From: Microbacterium sp. SA39
Lineage (GTDB): Bacteria; Actinomycetota; Actinomycetes; Actinomycetales; Microbacteriaceae
NCBI RefSeq assembly: GCF_000967865.1
Contig: NZ_JXRU01000035.1
Location: 62,001 to 126,000 of the forward strand
DNA length: 64,000 nt
Direction of reading: 5' to 3'
The notes beneath the pieces were generated by a model. That model saw nothing but the letters and a program-made list of their open reading frames with translations, ran no database searches and was not told the DNA's origin. Position numbers and translations under genes: made by a program. Numbering within the stretch: the stretch's first letter is position 1; each line of letters starts with the position of its first letter. Shown here piece by piece: positions 1 to 8,910 of the stretch.

Positions 1-1
1 G

Positions 2-760
2 CGCGATCGCATCCGCGTGAACGCCACCGTCCCCGCGATCGATGCCGCGCGCGTCTCCGAAGTCCTCGCTCGCTTCGCCGGATGCCGGACGACCAAAGTG
101 AAGGTCGCCGAGCCCGGTCAGACGCTCGCCGATGACATCGCCCGGGTGCGCGCCGTGCGCGAAGCGATGGGACCGGAGGGCCGCATCCGGGTCGACGCGA
201 ACGGCATGTGGAACGTGGATGAGGCCGAGCATGCCGTGCACGCGCTGAACGAGTTCGATCTCGAGTACGTCGAACAGCCCTGCGCGACGGTGGAGGAGCT
301 CGCCGATCTGCGCAAGCGCGTGAAGTACATGGGCATCCCTGTCGCTGCGGACGAGAGCATCCGCAAGTCCTCTGACCCGCTCGCGGTCGCCCGTGCCCGC
401 GCCGCCGACGTCCTGGTCATCAAGGCACAGCCCCTGGGGGGCATCACGCACGCACTGCAGATCGTGACGGCGGCGGGGCTCCCAGCCGTGGTCTCGAGCG
501 CCCTCGACACCGCGATCGGTCTGTCGCAGGGTGCCGCGCTCGCTGCGGCGCTTCCTGATCTCGACTTCGACAGCGGCCTGGGCACCTCATCGCTGTTCCT
601 CGACGATGTCGCGGACCTGCGGCCCGTGGACGGGTCGATCCCCGTCGGCCGGGTGACGCCGGATGCCGATGCGCTCCGCCGTCTCGCCGCCTCCGACGAC
701 CGTCGCGACTGGTGGCTCGCGCGCCTCGAGCGCTGCCACGCGGTGCTGGCCGCGCGCTGA
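2..760 (+). CDS. menC: o-succinylbenzoate synthase, C-terminal part
   Basis: An enolase-superfamily enzyme of menaquinone synthesis that dehydrates SHCHC to o-succinylbenzoate. The frame is open from base 2, so the gene begins before the window. The 252 residues present lack roughly the first 70-80 of a usual MenC. The barrel motifs appear in order: the K-x-K pair (KVK), the metal ligands in DANG, VEQP and ADES, and the second catalytic lysine in VIKAQPLGG. The GTG at 17 lies inside the barrel and is not the true start. The gene ends 6 bp before the convergent TetR gene. The family is assigned from motif order and spacing; a related acyl-amino-acid racemase is possible but less likely. Confidence 0.85.
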   Translation, partial: RDRIRVNATVPAIDAARVSEVLARFAGCRTTKVKVAEPGQTLADDIARVRAVREAMGPEGRIRVDANGMWNVDEAEHAVHALNEFDLEYVEQPCATVEELADLRKRVKYMGIPVAADESIRKSSDPLAVARARAADVLVIKAQPLGGITHALQIVTAAGLPAVVSSALDTAIGLSQGAALAAALPDLDFDSGLGTSSLFLDDVADLRPVDGSIPVGRVTPDADALRRLAASDDRRDWWLARLERCHAVLAAR

Positions 761-766
761 GCAGGC

Positions 767-1405
767 TCAGCCGATCGCGGGCTCGTCCACGACGAGAAGC
801 TGCACCAGGCGGGCGAGCTCCTCGCTGCTGGAGTGTCGCAGCCGCGCGTCGTCCTGGCCAGCCATCGCGCCCCGCACCGTCATGCCTTCCCAGACGATCA
901 TGAGCATGCGGGCGGCGACGTCAGCCGGAAGCCGCAGCTTCAAGAGCCCTGCGGAGACGATGTCCTCGACGATCTGGGCGATGCTCGCAACCATCTCGCG
1001 TTCCTGCGCCAGATAGGCGATGCCGAACTGCTCGTCGCGGAGCGCGCGGATGCGGATCTCGCTCATCAGCATCACGCCGAGACGATCGTCGCCGCCGAGC
1101 TCCATCACCTGCTGCACAAGATCGATGGGATCGCAGCCCTCGGCGAGCGCACCCTCGGCGGTCATTTCCTCGACGCGGGTCCGCACGGCGTTCACACGCA
1201 CCTCGGCGACGCTGGCCGTGAGCATCAGGAAGAGCTCATCCTTCGACTCGAAGTTCGAGTAGAACGCTCCCCGGGTGAATCCGGCGCGCTCGCACACGGC
1301 TTCGACGGATGCGCCGTCGAGCCCGACCTCGGCGAAGACCTGTGCCGCGGCCTCGAGCAGACGGGCTCGCGTGTTCTCGCGACTGCGGGTTGCGGGTGTC
1401 GTCAT
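767..1405 (-). CDS. TetR/AcrR family transcriptional regulator
   Basis: A 212-residue one-component repressor. An N-terminal TetR helix-turn-helix (about residues 10-55, with GASVEAVCERAGFTRGAFYSNF) precedes a helical ligand-binding domain without recognisable detail. The ATG at 1405 was chosen over one 45 bp upstream because a GGAGG lies 5 bp before it. It is divergent from the MMPL-YhgE export operon, and the intergenic region has a dense set of palindromes of the AcrR/TetR type. It therefore most likely represses itself and the export genes and is released by a substrate or a membrane-active compound. The inducer is unknown. Confidence 0.9.
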   Translation of the reverse strand: MTTPATRSRENTRARLLEAAAQVFAEVGLDGASVEAVCERAGFTRGAFYSNFESKDELFLMLTASVAEVRVNAVRTRVEEMTAEGALAEGCDPIDLVQQVMELGGDDRLGVMLMSEIRIRALRDEQFGIAYLAQEREMVASIAQIVEDIVSAGLLKLRLPADVAARMLMIVWEGMTVRGAMAGQDDARLRHSSSEELARLVQLLVVDEPAIG

Positions 1406-1479
1406 CGAAACCTCCTGACCCTTCACTCTCGCATGATTCACACCCCGCACACAGGCTCCGGCGCGCGGGTCACTTTACG

Positions 1480-1510
1480 ATACATCTATGTATTGAATAC
1501 ACCTGTGTAT
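1480..1510. promoter_or_regulatory. Tandem/overlapping TetR-type operators
   Basis: Two perfect 6+2+6 palindromes lie side by side: ATACATCTATGTAT (1480-1493) and ATACACCTGTGTAT (1497-1510), with centres 17 bp apart. A third dyad, TGTATTGAATACA (1489-1501), bridges them. This AT-rich block stands out in very GC-rich DNA between a divergent tetR and its presumed target. The TACAT/ATGTA half-sites resemble known AcrR-type operators. TTTACG at 1474-1479 could be a -35 element, so bound repressor would cover the promoter. Binding is inferred. Confidence 0.75.
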
Positions 1511-1536
1511 CCAATCGGCATCTCTCGGAGGAACGC

Positions 1537-4308
1537 GTGTCCACTCTCCTGTCCTCGCTCGGTCGCTGGTCGTTCCGGCACCCCTGGCGAGTCCTCGTCT
1601 CCTGGCTCCTCGCGCTCGGCATCGCCGGAGCAGGCGCTCTCGTGCTCGGCGCCGGCACGGACAACTCGTTCTCGATCCCCGGCACCGAGTCGCAGGCCGG
1701 ACTCGAGCAGCTCTCGCGTTCCTTCCCGCAGGTGAGCGGGACCAGCGCGCAGATCATCGTCGTCGCGGCTGAGGGCGACAAGGTGACCGACGAGCCGTAT
1801 CAGGACGACATCGAGCAGGCCGTCGATGCGATGGGCGACCTCGACGGCGTACTCGCCGCGAACTCGCCGTACGACGAGACGGTCAGCGGCATGATCAACG
1901 ACGACGAGACGGCCGCGATCGTGCGTCTGCAGTTCGAGGGCGAATCGACCTCCGTCTCGGCGGAGACCAAGGATGCGCTGCGCGCAGCGTCTGACGACCT
2001 CGCAGCCGAACTCCCCGACGGCGCGCAGACCGCACTGGGCGGCGACCTGTTCGCCACCTCGATCCCCGGACTCACGCTCACCGAGGCCGTCGGCCTTCTG
2101 ATCGCCCTCCTGGTCCTGATCGTGACGTTCCGCTCCTTCGTCGTCGCGGGTCTTCCGCTGCTCACCGCCGTGCTCGGGGTCGGCATCTCCATGGCGGGCA
2201 TATTCGCGGCGACCGCGTTCGCCACGGTGTCGTCGACCACTCCCCTTCTGGCGCTCATGCTCGGACTCGCCGTCGGCATCGACTACGCCCTGTTCATCAT
2301 GGCCAGGCACCAGGATCAGGTGCGCGAGGGCGTCGACCCGGAGGAGTCGGCCGCTCGAGCCGTCGGCACCGCAGGGTCCGCTGTCGTGTTCGCCGGCGTC
2401 ACGGTTCTCATCGCGCTGATCGGCCTGGGCTTCGCCGGCATCCCGTTCCTCACGACCATGGGCATCGCGGCATCCGTCGCCGTCGCCATCGCCGTGGCCA
2501 TCGCCGTGACCCTCACTCCCGCCATGCTCGGCTTCCTGAAGGGCAAGGTCGTCGGCCGCCCTCTCAAGGAGCGGAAGGCGAAAAAGGGGGAGGACGCGCC
2601 TGCGCCGCGTCGCCCGTTCGGCGACCGCTGGGTCGGCGGCGTCACGCGGCACCCCGTCCTGGTCTCGATCGCGGTCGTGCTCGGCCTCGGGGTCGTGGCC
2701 GTGCCGGCACTCAGCCTGAACCTCGCCCTGCCGAACGCCGGCGTCCTGCCCGAGAGCTCGGAGGCACGCCAGAGCTACGACCTCGTCGGCGAGGAGTTCG
2801 GTCCCGGGTTCAACGGTCCCCTGATCCTGACCGGCACGATCGTCACGTCCACCGACCCGCTGACCCTCATGGAAGACCTCGGCGACGCGGTCGCCGACAT
2901 CCCCGGCGTCAAGGAGGTCGCCCTCGCGACCCCGAACGAGACCGCCGACACCGGCATCGTCCAGATCGTCCCCGAGACGGCACCGGACGACCCGGCCACC
3001 GCCGACCTCGTGCGCGAACTTCGCTCGCACCACGACGAGTGGCTCGACGAGTTCGGCATCGACCTGAAGGTCACCGGCTTCACCGCCGTGGGCATCGACA
3101 TCTCCGATCAGCTCGGCAACGCACTGCTGCCCTTCGGCATCTTCGTGATCGGGCTCTCGCTCATCCTCCTGACGATCGTCTTCCGCTCGCTGTGGGTGCC
3201 GATCACGGCCGCTCTCGGCTACCTGCTGTCGATCGTGGCCGCCTTCGGCGTCGTCGGCGCAGTGTTCGAGTGGGGCTGGTTCGCCGATGCCCTGCACGTC
3301 GCCAAGGTCGGGCCGATCATCAGCTTCATGCCGATCATCCTGATGGGTGTGCTGTTCGGTCTCGCGATGGACTACCAGGTGTTCCTGGTCTCTCGCATGC
3401 GCGAGGACTTCGTGCACGATCCCGCCTCGAAGAGCCCGGACCGCGCGACCCGTCGCGCCGCCGCTCTGAGGGCCGCGCGCAGCGGCTTCACCGGCTCGGC
3501 GAAGGTCGTCACCGCCGCGGGGCTCATCATGTTCGCGGTCTTCGTCGCGTTCGTCCCCGAAGGCGACTCGTCGCTCAAGCCGATCGCCCTCGGCCTCGCG
3601 GCCGGCATCGCGATCGACGCCTTCCTCGTGCGCATGACGCTGATCCCGGCTCTGATGGCGATCCTCGGCGAGCGCGCCTGGGAGATCCCGTCGTGGCTGG
3701 AGAAGATCCTCCCCCGCGTCGACATCGAGGGCGAGGCGGTCGAGCGCGAGCGGCACCTGGCCGAATGGCCGGGCGACGACTCCGTCATCGCCGCAGACGA
3801 CCTCGAGATCAGCGCCGATGCTCCCGTCATCCAGAGCCTGTCGCTGCGCCTCGCAGCCGGCGGAGCGATCATCGCGGTCGGCGGAGACTCCCGCACGCGC
3901 CGCGCGCTCGCGCTCTCGATCGCCGGGCGCATCGCGCCGAGCGACGGAAAGCTGCGCGTCGTGGGTCACCTGCTCCCCGGCCGGGCACCCTGGGTCCGCG
4001 CGCACGTCGGCTGCGTGCTCGTCGACGATGCGGATGCTGCGCTCGCAGACCTCGCGGAAGCCCTGCGCGGCACGTCCGAGGTGGTCGTCATCGAAGGCCT
4101 CGATCGCCTGAGCGGCGGACAGCGCGACCAGGCAGCGGCGATGCTGCGGGATGCCGCGGCCTCCCGGACCCTCGCCGTGTTCACCACCGCATCCGACGCC
4201 GCCTCCGCACGCACCACTCTCGCGGAGGCCGGATGGCCGGACGCACAGACACTCGACACGCGCGCTCCGCGCCGCACCGCCGCTGAATCCACTGAGGTGA
4301 CCGCATGA
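1537..4308 (+). CDS. MMPL/RND-type transporter with degenerate ABC-ATPase-like C-terminus
   Basis: A 923-residue inner-membrane transporter of the MMPL family, which exports lipids, drugs or fatty acids by proton coupling. It starts at GTG 1537, with CGGAGGA 5 bp upstream. Two RND halves are seen, each with an extracellular loop and about six membrane segments. The family Asp-Tyr pairs occur in VGIDYALFIMARH (about residue 248) and GLAMDYQVFLVSR (about 611). From about residue 754 a cytosolic region reads like an ABC ATPase in outline: a strand, a decayed P-loop GGDSRTRRALAL with no GK, the hydrophobic VVVIEGLDRL at the Walker B position, then a strand ending in TTASDA. It is probably not catalytic. 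Its stop overlaps the start of the YhgE gene (ATGA), suggesting a joint function. Confidence 0.88.
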   Translation: MSTLLSSLGRWSFRHPWRVLVSWLLALGIAGAGALVLGAGTDNSFSIPGTESQAGLEQLSRSFPQVSGTSAQIIVVAAEGDKVTDEPYQDDIEQAVDAMGDLDGVLAANSPYDETVSGMINDDETAAIVRLQFEGESTSVSAETKDALRAASDDLAAELPDGAQTALGGDLFATSIPGLTLTEAVGLLIALLVLIVTFRSFVVAGLPLLTAVLGVGISMAGIFAATAFATVSSTTPLLALMLGLAVGIDYALFIMARHQDQVREGVDPEESAARAVGTAGSAVVFAGVTVLIALIGLGFAGIPFLTTMGIAASVAVAIAVAIAVTLTPAMLGFLKGKVVGRPLKERKAKKGEDAPAPRRPFGDRWVGGVTRHPVLVSIAVVLGLGVVAVPALSLNLALPNAGVLPESSEARQSYDLVGEEFGPGFNGPLILTGTIVTSTDPLTLMEDLGDAVADIPGVKEVALATPNETADTGIVQIVPETAPDDPATADLVRELRSHHDEWLDEFGIDLKVTGFTAVGIDISDQLGNALLPFGIFVIGLSLILLTIVFRSLWVPITAALGYLLSIVAAFGVVGAVFEWGWFADALHVAKVGPIISFMPIILMGVLFGLAMDYQVFLVSRMREDFVHDPASKSPDRATRRAAALRAARSGFTGSAKVVTAAGLIMFAVFVAFVPEGDSSLKPIALGLAAGIAIDAFLVRMTLIPALMAILGERAWEIPSWLEKILPRVDIEGEAVERERHLAEWPGDDSVIAADDLEISADAPVIQSLSLRLAAGGAIIAVGGDSRTRRALALSIAGRIAPSDGKLRVVGHLLPGRAPWVRAHVGCVLVDDADAALADLAEALRGTSEVVVIEGLDRLSGGQRDQAAAMLRDAAASRTLAVFTTASDAASARTTLAEAGWPDAQTLDTRAPRRTAAESTEVTA

Positions 4309-6275
4309 CTCTCCCCATCGAGCGCGCCCGCTCCCGCAAGCCCGTCACGTGGCTGACGATCCTCGGCATCCTGCTGCTGCCGGCCGCGGTCGGCGGCATC
4401 CTCGTCTCGGCGCTCTACAACCCGACCGAGCGCCTCGACTCGATGACCGCGGCGATCGTGAACCTCGATGAGCCGGTGACGATCGACGATCAGGTGACGC
4501 CACTCGGGCGCCAGCTGGCCTCAGGCCTCGTCGAGGGCTCGGACGAGCTCGACTCGAACCTCACCTGGGTGATCTCCAACGAGGAGGACGCGAAGGAGGG
4601 TCTCGCCGACGGCGAGTACCAGGCCGTCATCACCATCCCGGAGAACTTCTCCGCCGCGGCCACCTCGGCCGGTCAGGCGATCTCCGACGGCGAAGGCAAG
4701 GCGGAGAAGGCGACGATCTCGGTCACGACCCCCGACGACGGTCTCGTCGCCGACGACCTCATCACCGGCCAGATCGCGAACGTCGCCGCGTCGACCCTGG
4801 GCACGATGCTCACCGAAGCGACGACCGAGAACGTGCTCGTCGGCTTCACCACGATCGGCGACCAGATCGGCGAGGCGGCCGACGGGGCCCTCGAGCTGGC
4901 GAACGGCGCCAGGAGCGCCGCCGACGGCGCGGCTGCGATCCCGGACGGCGCCACGCAGCTCGCGTCGGGTGCGGGCGAGCTGAGCACGGGTGCGTCGTCG
5001 CTGGCATCGGGTCTCGACACGATCGCGGACAAGACGCGCGAAGCCGCCGCGGGTGCGGGCCAGATCGGTGCGGGGCTCACGGGTGGAGCGGCGACTCTCC
5101 AGCAGAACATCGGCGGCACTCAGCAGCTGGTCGGAGCCATCCAGTCCGGATCCGCCTCGGCGGAGACCGCCGCTGACCAGTCGGCGGCCCTCGCGCAGAC
5201 GCTCGGCGCCATGGCCGCCTCGTGCGGCACCGCCACGACGGATCCGGCGCTCTGCGATCAGGTCACCGCCGCAGCGACGGATGCCGGTGTCGTGTCAAAA
5301 TCCGCCGGTACCGCATCCGGTGTGCTCAACAGCCCGGACGTGGCGAACGGTGTCGCCGCCATTCCCGGCACCTTCAGCACGCTCGCCTCGAGTATGTCTC
5401 AGGCCGGTGCCGGCGCATCCCAGCTCTCCGGAGGCCTCTCTCAGCTCGCGGGCGAGGGCATCGATCAGTCCGCGACGGGCGCGCGAGCCCTCGCCACCGG
5501 TGCGACCCAGCTGTCCGGCGGCGCGACCGAGCTCGCCACCGGCACCACCGAACTCGCCACAGGTCTCGACACCCTCGCGACCGGCACCGGTGACCTGGCG
5601 GGAGGCCTGCGCACGGCATCCGATTCGCTTCCCTCGTTCAGCGAAGACGAGTCGACCTCGCTCGCCTCCGTGATCGCCGACCCGGTGTCGACGAACTCGT
5701 CGATGAACAACATCTTCGGTCCGACCGCGGTCCCGCTGCTCGCAGCCGTCGTGCTGTGGTTCGGCGGTCTCGCGTCGTTCATCGTGATGCGCGCGCACAC
5801 TGTCCGCACGCTGACGTCACGACGCTCGTCGGCTGCCCTGACCCTGCGGGCGTTCGCCCCGGCGGCCCTCATCGGCGCGGGCCAGGGGCTGCTCGTCTCC
5901 TTGGTCGTGCAGATCATCGCGAGCTACGACGCCGCGGCATGGTGGGCGTTCGCCGGCACGGCGGTGCTCGCCGGTGTGGTGTTCGCCGCCGTGAACCAGG
6001 CGCTGGTCGCCCTGTTCGGCGGCGTAGGCCGCTGGGTGGCTGCGCTGGTCGGCGTCCTCGCCGTGGCGACGGGGCTCATCTCGACGGTGCCCGATTGGCT
6101 CGCGAGCCTGGGCGCGGCGCTGCCGACGGCTCCGGCCTTCGCCGGGTTGATCGCGGGGAACGGGTCCGCGGTCGCGGCGCTCGTGGTCTGGGGCGTGCTC
6201 TCGATCGTCGCGACGACTCTTGCGGTGGCGCTGCGTCGCACGACATCCGCGAAGGCCGTGCTCGCGACCGCCTGA
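4305..6275 (+). CDS. YhgE/Pip family membrane protein
   Basis: A 656-residue protein of the YhgE/Pip (phage infection protein) branch of ABC-2-type membrane proteins. One N-terminal membrane segment (about residues 15-37) is followed by the typical YNPTERLDSMTAAIVNLDEP start of a large outside domain. A long alanine/glycine-rich stretch (about 190-430) repeats GA-x-x-LA-x-G every 7-14 residues and probably forms an elongated coiled coil. Five or so membrane segments close the protein (about 470-650). It overlaps the MMPL gene by four bases and shares its TetR-controlled promoter. Other actinobacterial YhgE genes often neighbour ABC ATPases; here the only ATPase-like part is the decayed tail of the MMPL protein. 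The substrate is unknown. Confidence 0.88.
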   Translation: MTLPIERARSRKPVTWLTILGILLLPAAVGGILVSALYNPTERLDSMTAAIVNLDEPVTIDDQVTPLGRQLASGLVEGSDELDSNLTWVISNEEDAKEGLADGEYQAVITIPENFSAAATSAGQAISDGEGKAEKATISVTTPDDGLVADDLITGQIANVAASTLGTMLTEATTENVLVGFTTIGDQIGEAADGALELANGARSAADGAAAIPDGATQLASGAGELSTGASSLASGLDTIADKTREAAAGAGQIGAGLTGGAATLQQNIGGTQQLVGAIQSGSASAETAADQSAALAQTLGAMAASCGTATTDPALCDQVTAAATDAGVVSKSAGTASGVLNSPDVANGVAAIPGTFSTLASSMSQAGAGASQLSGGLSQLAGEGIDQSATGARALATGATQLSGGATELATGTTELATGLDTLATGTGDLAGGLRTASDSLPSFSEDESTSLASVIADPVSTNSSMNNIFGPTAVPLLAAVVLWFGGLASFIVMRAHTVRTLTSRRSSAALTLRAFAPAALIGAGQGLLVSLVVQIIASYDAAAWWAFAGTAVLAGVVFAAVNQALVALFGGVGRWVAALVGVLAVATGLISTVPDWLASLGAALPTAPAFAGLIAGNGSAVAALVVWGVLSIVATTLAVALRRTTSAKAVLATA

Positions 6276-6280
6276 CGATC

Positions 6281-6338
6281 AGGCTGGATCAGAAACGCCG
6301 CCCGACCTCCGCCGGAAGCTGCGTTTTCGATCCAGCCT
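6281..6338. terminator. Long stem-loop after the export operon
   Basis: The arms 6281-6298 and 6321-6338 (starting AGGCTGGATC and ending GATCCAGCCT) pair over 18 positions with two mismatches around a 22-nt loop. No U-run follows. It lies between the YhgE gene and the 2H phosphoesterase gene and is probably a terminator or a dispersed palindromic element. Confidence 0.5.
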
Positions 6339-6371
6339 GCGCCTGCGCGGGCGTGGGCGTACGCTCACGTC

Positions 6372-6962
6372 ATGCGCCGACCGTTCATGGACACGCCGGA
6401 TCACCTCGCCTCATTCGAGGGGCAGCAGTATCTCGTGCTGCGTCCGACGATCGCGGTCTCGTCGCTGTATCGCGAGGTGCAGGATGCCGCGCTCGCGCGC
6501 CTCGGCGCCGACACGCGGCATCCGCACACCGAGCACGTCACTCTCCGTGCGTTCCACGAACCGGATCGCCTCAGCGAGCTCGCGGCGCTGATCCGCGGCT
6601 GGGCGGCGGATCAGCGTCCGATCGAGGTGACGGCCGAGGCGATCGACACGTTCCCCGCGCCCTGGCAGATCCTGATCGTGCGTCTCGCACGCACGGCATC
6701 CCTCGTCGCGGCCCACGCGAGCCTGAGCGACGCGCTCGTGGCGACCGACATCCGTCGACTCGATGAGCTGAGCGTCGATGAGTGGACGTTCCACCTCTCC
6801 GTCGTCTACGGCAAGACGCTCGCGTGGGACGCCTGGCAGGAGTTCGCGGAAACGTCGTCGGGCGACCTGTCCGCGAAGCCGAGCGAGACGATCTCCGAGG
6901 TCGAACTGGTCTGGTACGCAGACGGGGCGGAGCATGCCGCGATCTTTCCCCTCGGCGGGTAG
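6372..6962 (+). CDS. 2H phosphoesterase superfamily protein (2'-5' RNA ligase-like)
   Basis: A 196-residue protein with the two signature H-x-T/S motifs of the 2H phosphoesterase fold: H55-V-T57 in EHVTLRAF and H141-L-S143 in TFHLSVVYG. They are spaced as in LigT/YjcG-type proteins. Such enzymes open 2',3'-cyclic phosphates or act on 2'-5' linked RNA ends or ADP-ribose cyclic phosphate; the natural substrate here cannot be told. ATG 6372 is used, but ATG 6387 (MDTPDHLAS) is an equally good start because neither has a clear ribosome binding site. The gene stands alone between the export locus and an alpha/beta hydrolase. Confidence 0.75.
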   Translation: MRRPFMDTPDHLASFEGQQYLVLRPTIAVSSLYREVQDAALARLGADTRHPHTEHVTLRAFHEPDRLSELAALIRGWAADQRPIEVTAEAIDTFPAPWQILIVRLARTASLVAAHASLSDALVATDIRRLDELSVDEWTFHLSVVYGKTLAWDAWQEFAETSSGDLSAKPSETISEVELVWYADGAEHAAIFPLGG

Positions 6963-7019
6963 CGAACTGCGCGTCGCGCGCCGTAGCATCCGAGAGACCG
7001 TCGATCGAAGGAGACCGCC

Positions 7020-7886
7020 ATGGCGCAGCACACTCTCGACCTCCCCGAGGTCGACCTCGTCTACGACGTCCACGGAACGCTGCCGACCGCAGACGGTCGC
7101 CCTCCACTCGTCATGGTCGGCCAGCCGATGGACGCGAGCGGCTTCCAGGCCCAGGTCGCGCTCTTCGCAGACCGCACGGTCGTGACCTACGACCCTCGCG
7201 GCCTGGGCCGGAGCACGCGCAAGGACGGTGGCGTCACGAACGAGCCGGAGACACAGGCCGAAGACCTGCACGCCCTCATCGAGGCGCTCGGCGCGGCCCC
7301 GGTCGACATGCTCGCCAGCAGCGGCGGCGCGGTGAGCGCACTCGCTCTCATCACGGCGCACCCGCACGACGTCGCGACCCTGGTCGCGCACGAACCGCCG
7401 ATCGACAGCGTCCTACCCGATGCCGAAGCCGTGCAGCGCGCCCGGGTGGCCTATACGCGGGTGTACCAGGAGAAAGGCTGGGGCGCCGGTATGGCGGCGT
7501 TCATCGCGATGACCTCATGGGAGGGCGAGATCACCGACGACTTCCTCGCGCAGCCGTCACCCGATCCTGCCGCATTCGGGATGCCGACCGAGGACGACGG
7601 CTCGCGCGACGACCCCCTGCTGTCGGAGCGTTCCTGGGCGGTCTGCCTGTACGAGCCCGACCTCGAAGCGCTGAAGGCAGCCCCGACACGAATCGTCATC
7701 GCCGTCGGCGAGGAGTCGATGAAGGTCTACACGGGTCGGACCGCGATCGCACTCGCCGAGCAGCTCGGCCAGCAGCCGACCGTCTTCCCCAGCCACCACG
7801 GAGGCTTCATGGGTGGCGAGTTCGGCTATGCGGGTCAGCCCGAGGCGTTCGCCGCCAAGCTCCGCGAGGTGCTGGACCAGGCCTGA
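7020..7886 (+). CDS. Alpha/beta hydrolase
   Basis: A 288-residue cytosolic hydrolase of the alpha/beta fold. The oxyanion-side strand VMVGQPMDASGF, the YDPRGLGRST loop, the nucleophile elbow LASSGGA (serine 101 in place of the usual G-x-S-x-G) and the C-terminal catalytic histidine in SHHGGF are all present in order. An acid in the strand before the histidine (VGEES) is plausible. AAGGAG about 8 bp before ATG 7020 supports the start. The substrate is not predictable; esterase, lactonase and haloperoxidase-like relatives share this pattern. It faces the cytochrome c maturation genes. Confidence 0.82.
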   Translation: MAQHTLDLPEVDLVYDVHGTLPTADGRPPLVMVGQPMDASGFQAQVALFADRTVVTYDPRGLGRSTRKDGGVTNEPETQAEDLHALIEALGAAPVDMLASSGGAVSALALITAHPHDVATLVAHEPPIDSVLPDAEAVQRARVAYTRVYQEKGWGAGMAAFIAMTSWEGEITDDFLAQPSPDPAAFGMPTEDDGSRDDPLLSERSWAVCLYEPDLEALKAAPTRIVIAVGEESMKVYTGRTAIALAEQLGQQPTVFPSHHGGFMGGEFGYAGQPEAFAAKLREVLDQA

Positions 7887-7905
7887 GCCGGCCGGTTCTC
7901 TATCG

Positions 7906-7928
7906 GTCCGGCGCGGAGCGTGCCGGAC
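7906..7928. terminator. Convergent-gene hairpin
   Basis: GTCCGGC (7906-7912) and GCCGGAC (7922-7928) form a 7-bp stem between the stop of the hydrolase gene and the stop of ccsB, which is transcribed from the other side. It may stop transcription from both directions, although no U-run is present. Confidence 0.45.
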
Positions 7929-8906
7929 TCAGCTCAGGCCGGAGTAGGCGTGCAGCCCCTTGAAGAACACGTTGACGATGGTGAAGTTGAAGATCACGGC
8001 GGAGAAGCCGACGATCGCGAGCCACGCCGAGGGGTTGCCGCGCCAGCCGCGCGTCGCGCGGGCGTGGATGTACCCGGCGTAGATGACCCAGATCACGAAC
8101 GTCCAGGTCTCCTTGACGTCGAAGCCCCAGAAGCGGCTCCAGGCGTAGTACGCCCAGATCGAGCCGGCGATCAGGGTGAACGTCCACAGGATGAACCCGA
8201 TGATCGTGAACCGGTACGCCATGCTCTCGAGGCGCTCGGCGGTCGGGAAGGTGCGGAGGAATCCGGGGCCCGTCTTCTCGGCCCCCTCGCCGACGAGACG
8301 CTCCCGGCGGGACTGCATGAGCTGGATGACGGAGAGTGCGAAGGCGAGCGCGAAGAACGCGGTAGCCAGCGACGCCACGAACACGTGGATGATCAGCCAC
8401 ACGCTCTTGAGCGGGTCCATCAGCGGAGAGACCTCGACGTAGAAGTTCGTCGCAGCGAGGCCCAGCAGCACCACGACGAGCCCGGTGATGAACGTGCCGA
8501 GGAATCGGAGGTCGATACGGGTGAGCACCACGAGGAACACCACGACGATGAGGAGCGTCCCGATCATGGCGAACTCGTAGAGGTTCGCCCACGGCACGCG
8601 TCCGGCGGCGATGCCGCGGGTGAGGGTCGCCCCGAGGTGGAACAGGAATGCGAGCACGGTCATCGACGTGCCGATCCGCGCCATGAGGAACCGCTGAGGG
8701 TTCGCCGTCTCCCCGGAGACGCGGCCGGTAGCGGCGAGTCTGGAAGACCCGCCGGCCCCGACCAGCGCCGACTCGCGGACGGTCTGCGCATCGGCCGATG
8801 CCTCCGAGCGGCGCGCGAGGTCGAAGGCGTAGGCCACGAAGGCCGCCGCATAGATCGCGATCGCCGTCCACAGCAGGATCGGCGAGATCACGTTGAGCTC
8901 GAGCAT
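7929..8906 (-). CDS. ccsB: Cytochrome c biogenesis protein CcsB/ResC (CcsA family)
   Basis: A 325-residue membrane protein of system II cytochrome c maturation. It carries heme across the membrane and, with ResB, attaches it to CXXCH of apocytochromes. About eight hydrophobic segments are visible. The tryptophan-rich heme-handling motif of the CcsA family appears as WSRFWGFDVKETW near residue 265, and histidines flank it. The start lies 4 bp after the resB stop, so the two are translated together as the last genes of the leftward tlpA-ccdA-resB-ccsB operon. The sequence gives no hint of own regulation. Confidence 0.92.
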   Translation of the reverse strand: MLELNVISPILLWTAIAIYAAAFVAYAFDLARRSEASADAQTVRESALVGAGGSSRLAATGRVSGETANPQRFLMARIGTSMTVLAFLFHLGATLTRGIAAGRVPWANLYEFAMIGTLLIVVVFLVVLTRIDLRFLGTFITGLVVVLLGLAATNFYVEVSPLMDPLKSVWLIIHVFVASLATAFFALAFALSVIQLMQSRRERLVGEGAEKTGPGFLRTFPTAERLESMAYRFTIIGFILWTFTLIAGSIWAYYAWSRFWGFDVKETWTFVIWVIYAGYIHARATRGWRGNPSAWLAIVGFSAVIFNFTIVNVFFKGLHAYSGLS

Positions 8907-8910
8907 GTTG

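Noticed and set aside
1486-4005. An 839-codon minus-strand open frame opposite the MMPL gene
   Set aside because: Its composition is dominated by Asp, Arg, Glu and Gly, typical of the antisense shadow of a GC-rich gene. It has no ribosome binding site and the plus strand encodes a clear transporter.
4091-4130. LSGGQ in the MMPL tail as a functional ABC signature
   Set aside because: It lies after, not before, the Walker B-like strand, at the helix following the D-loop position, so the match is probably by chance even though the region has the ABC outline.
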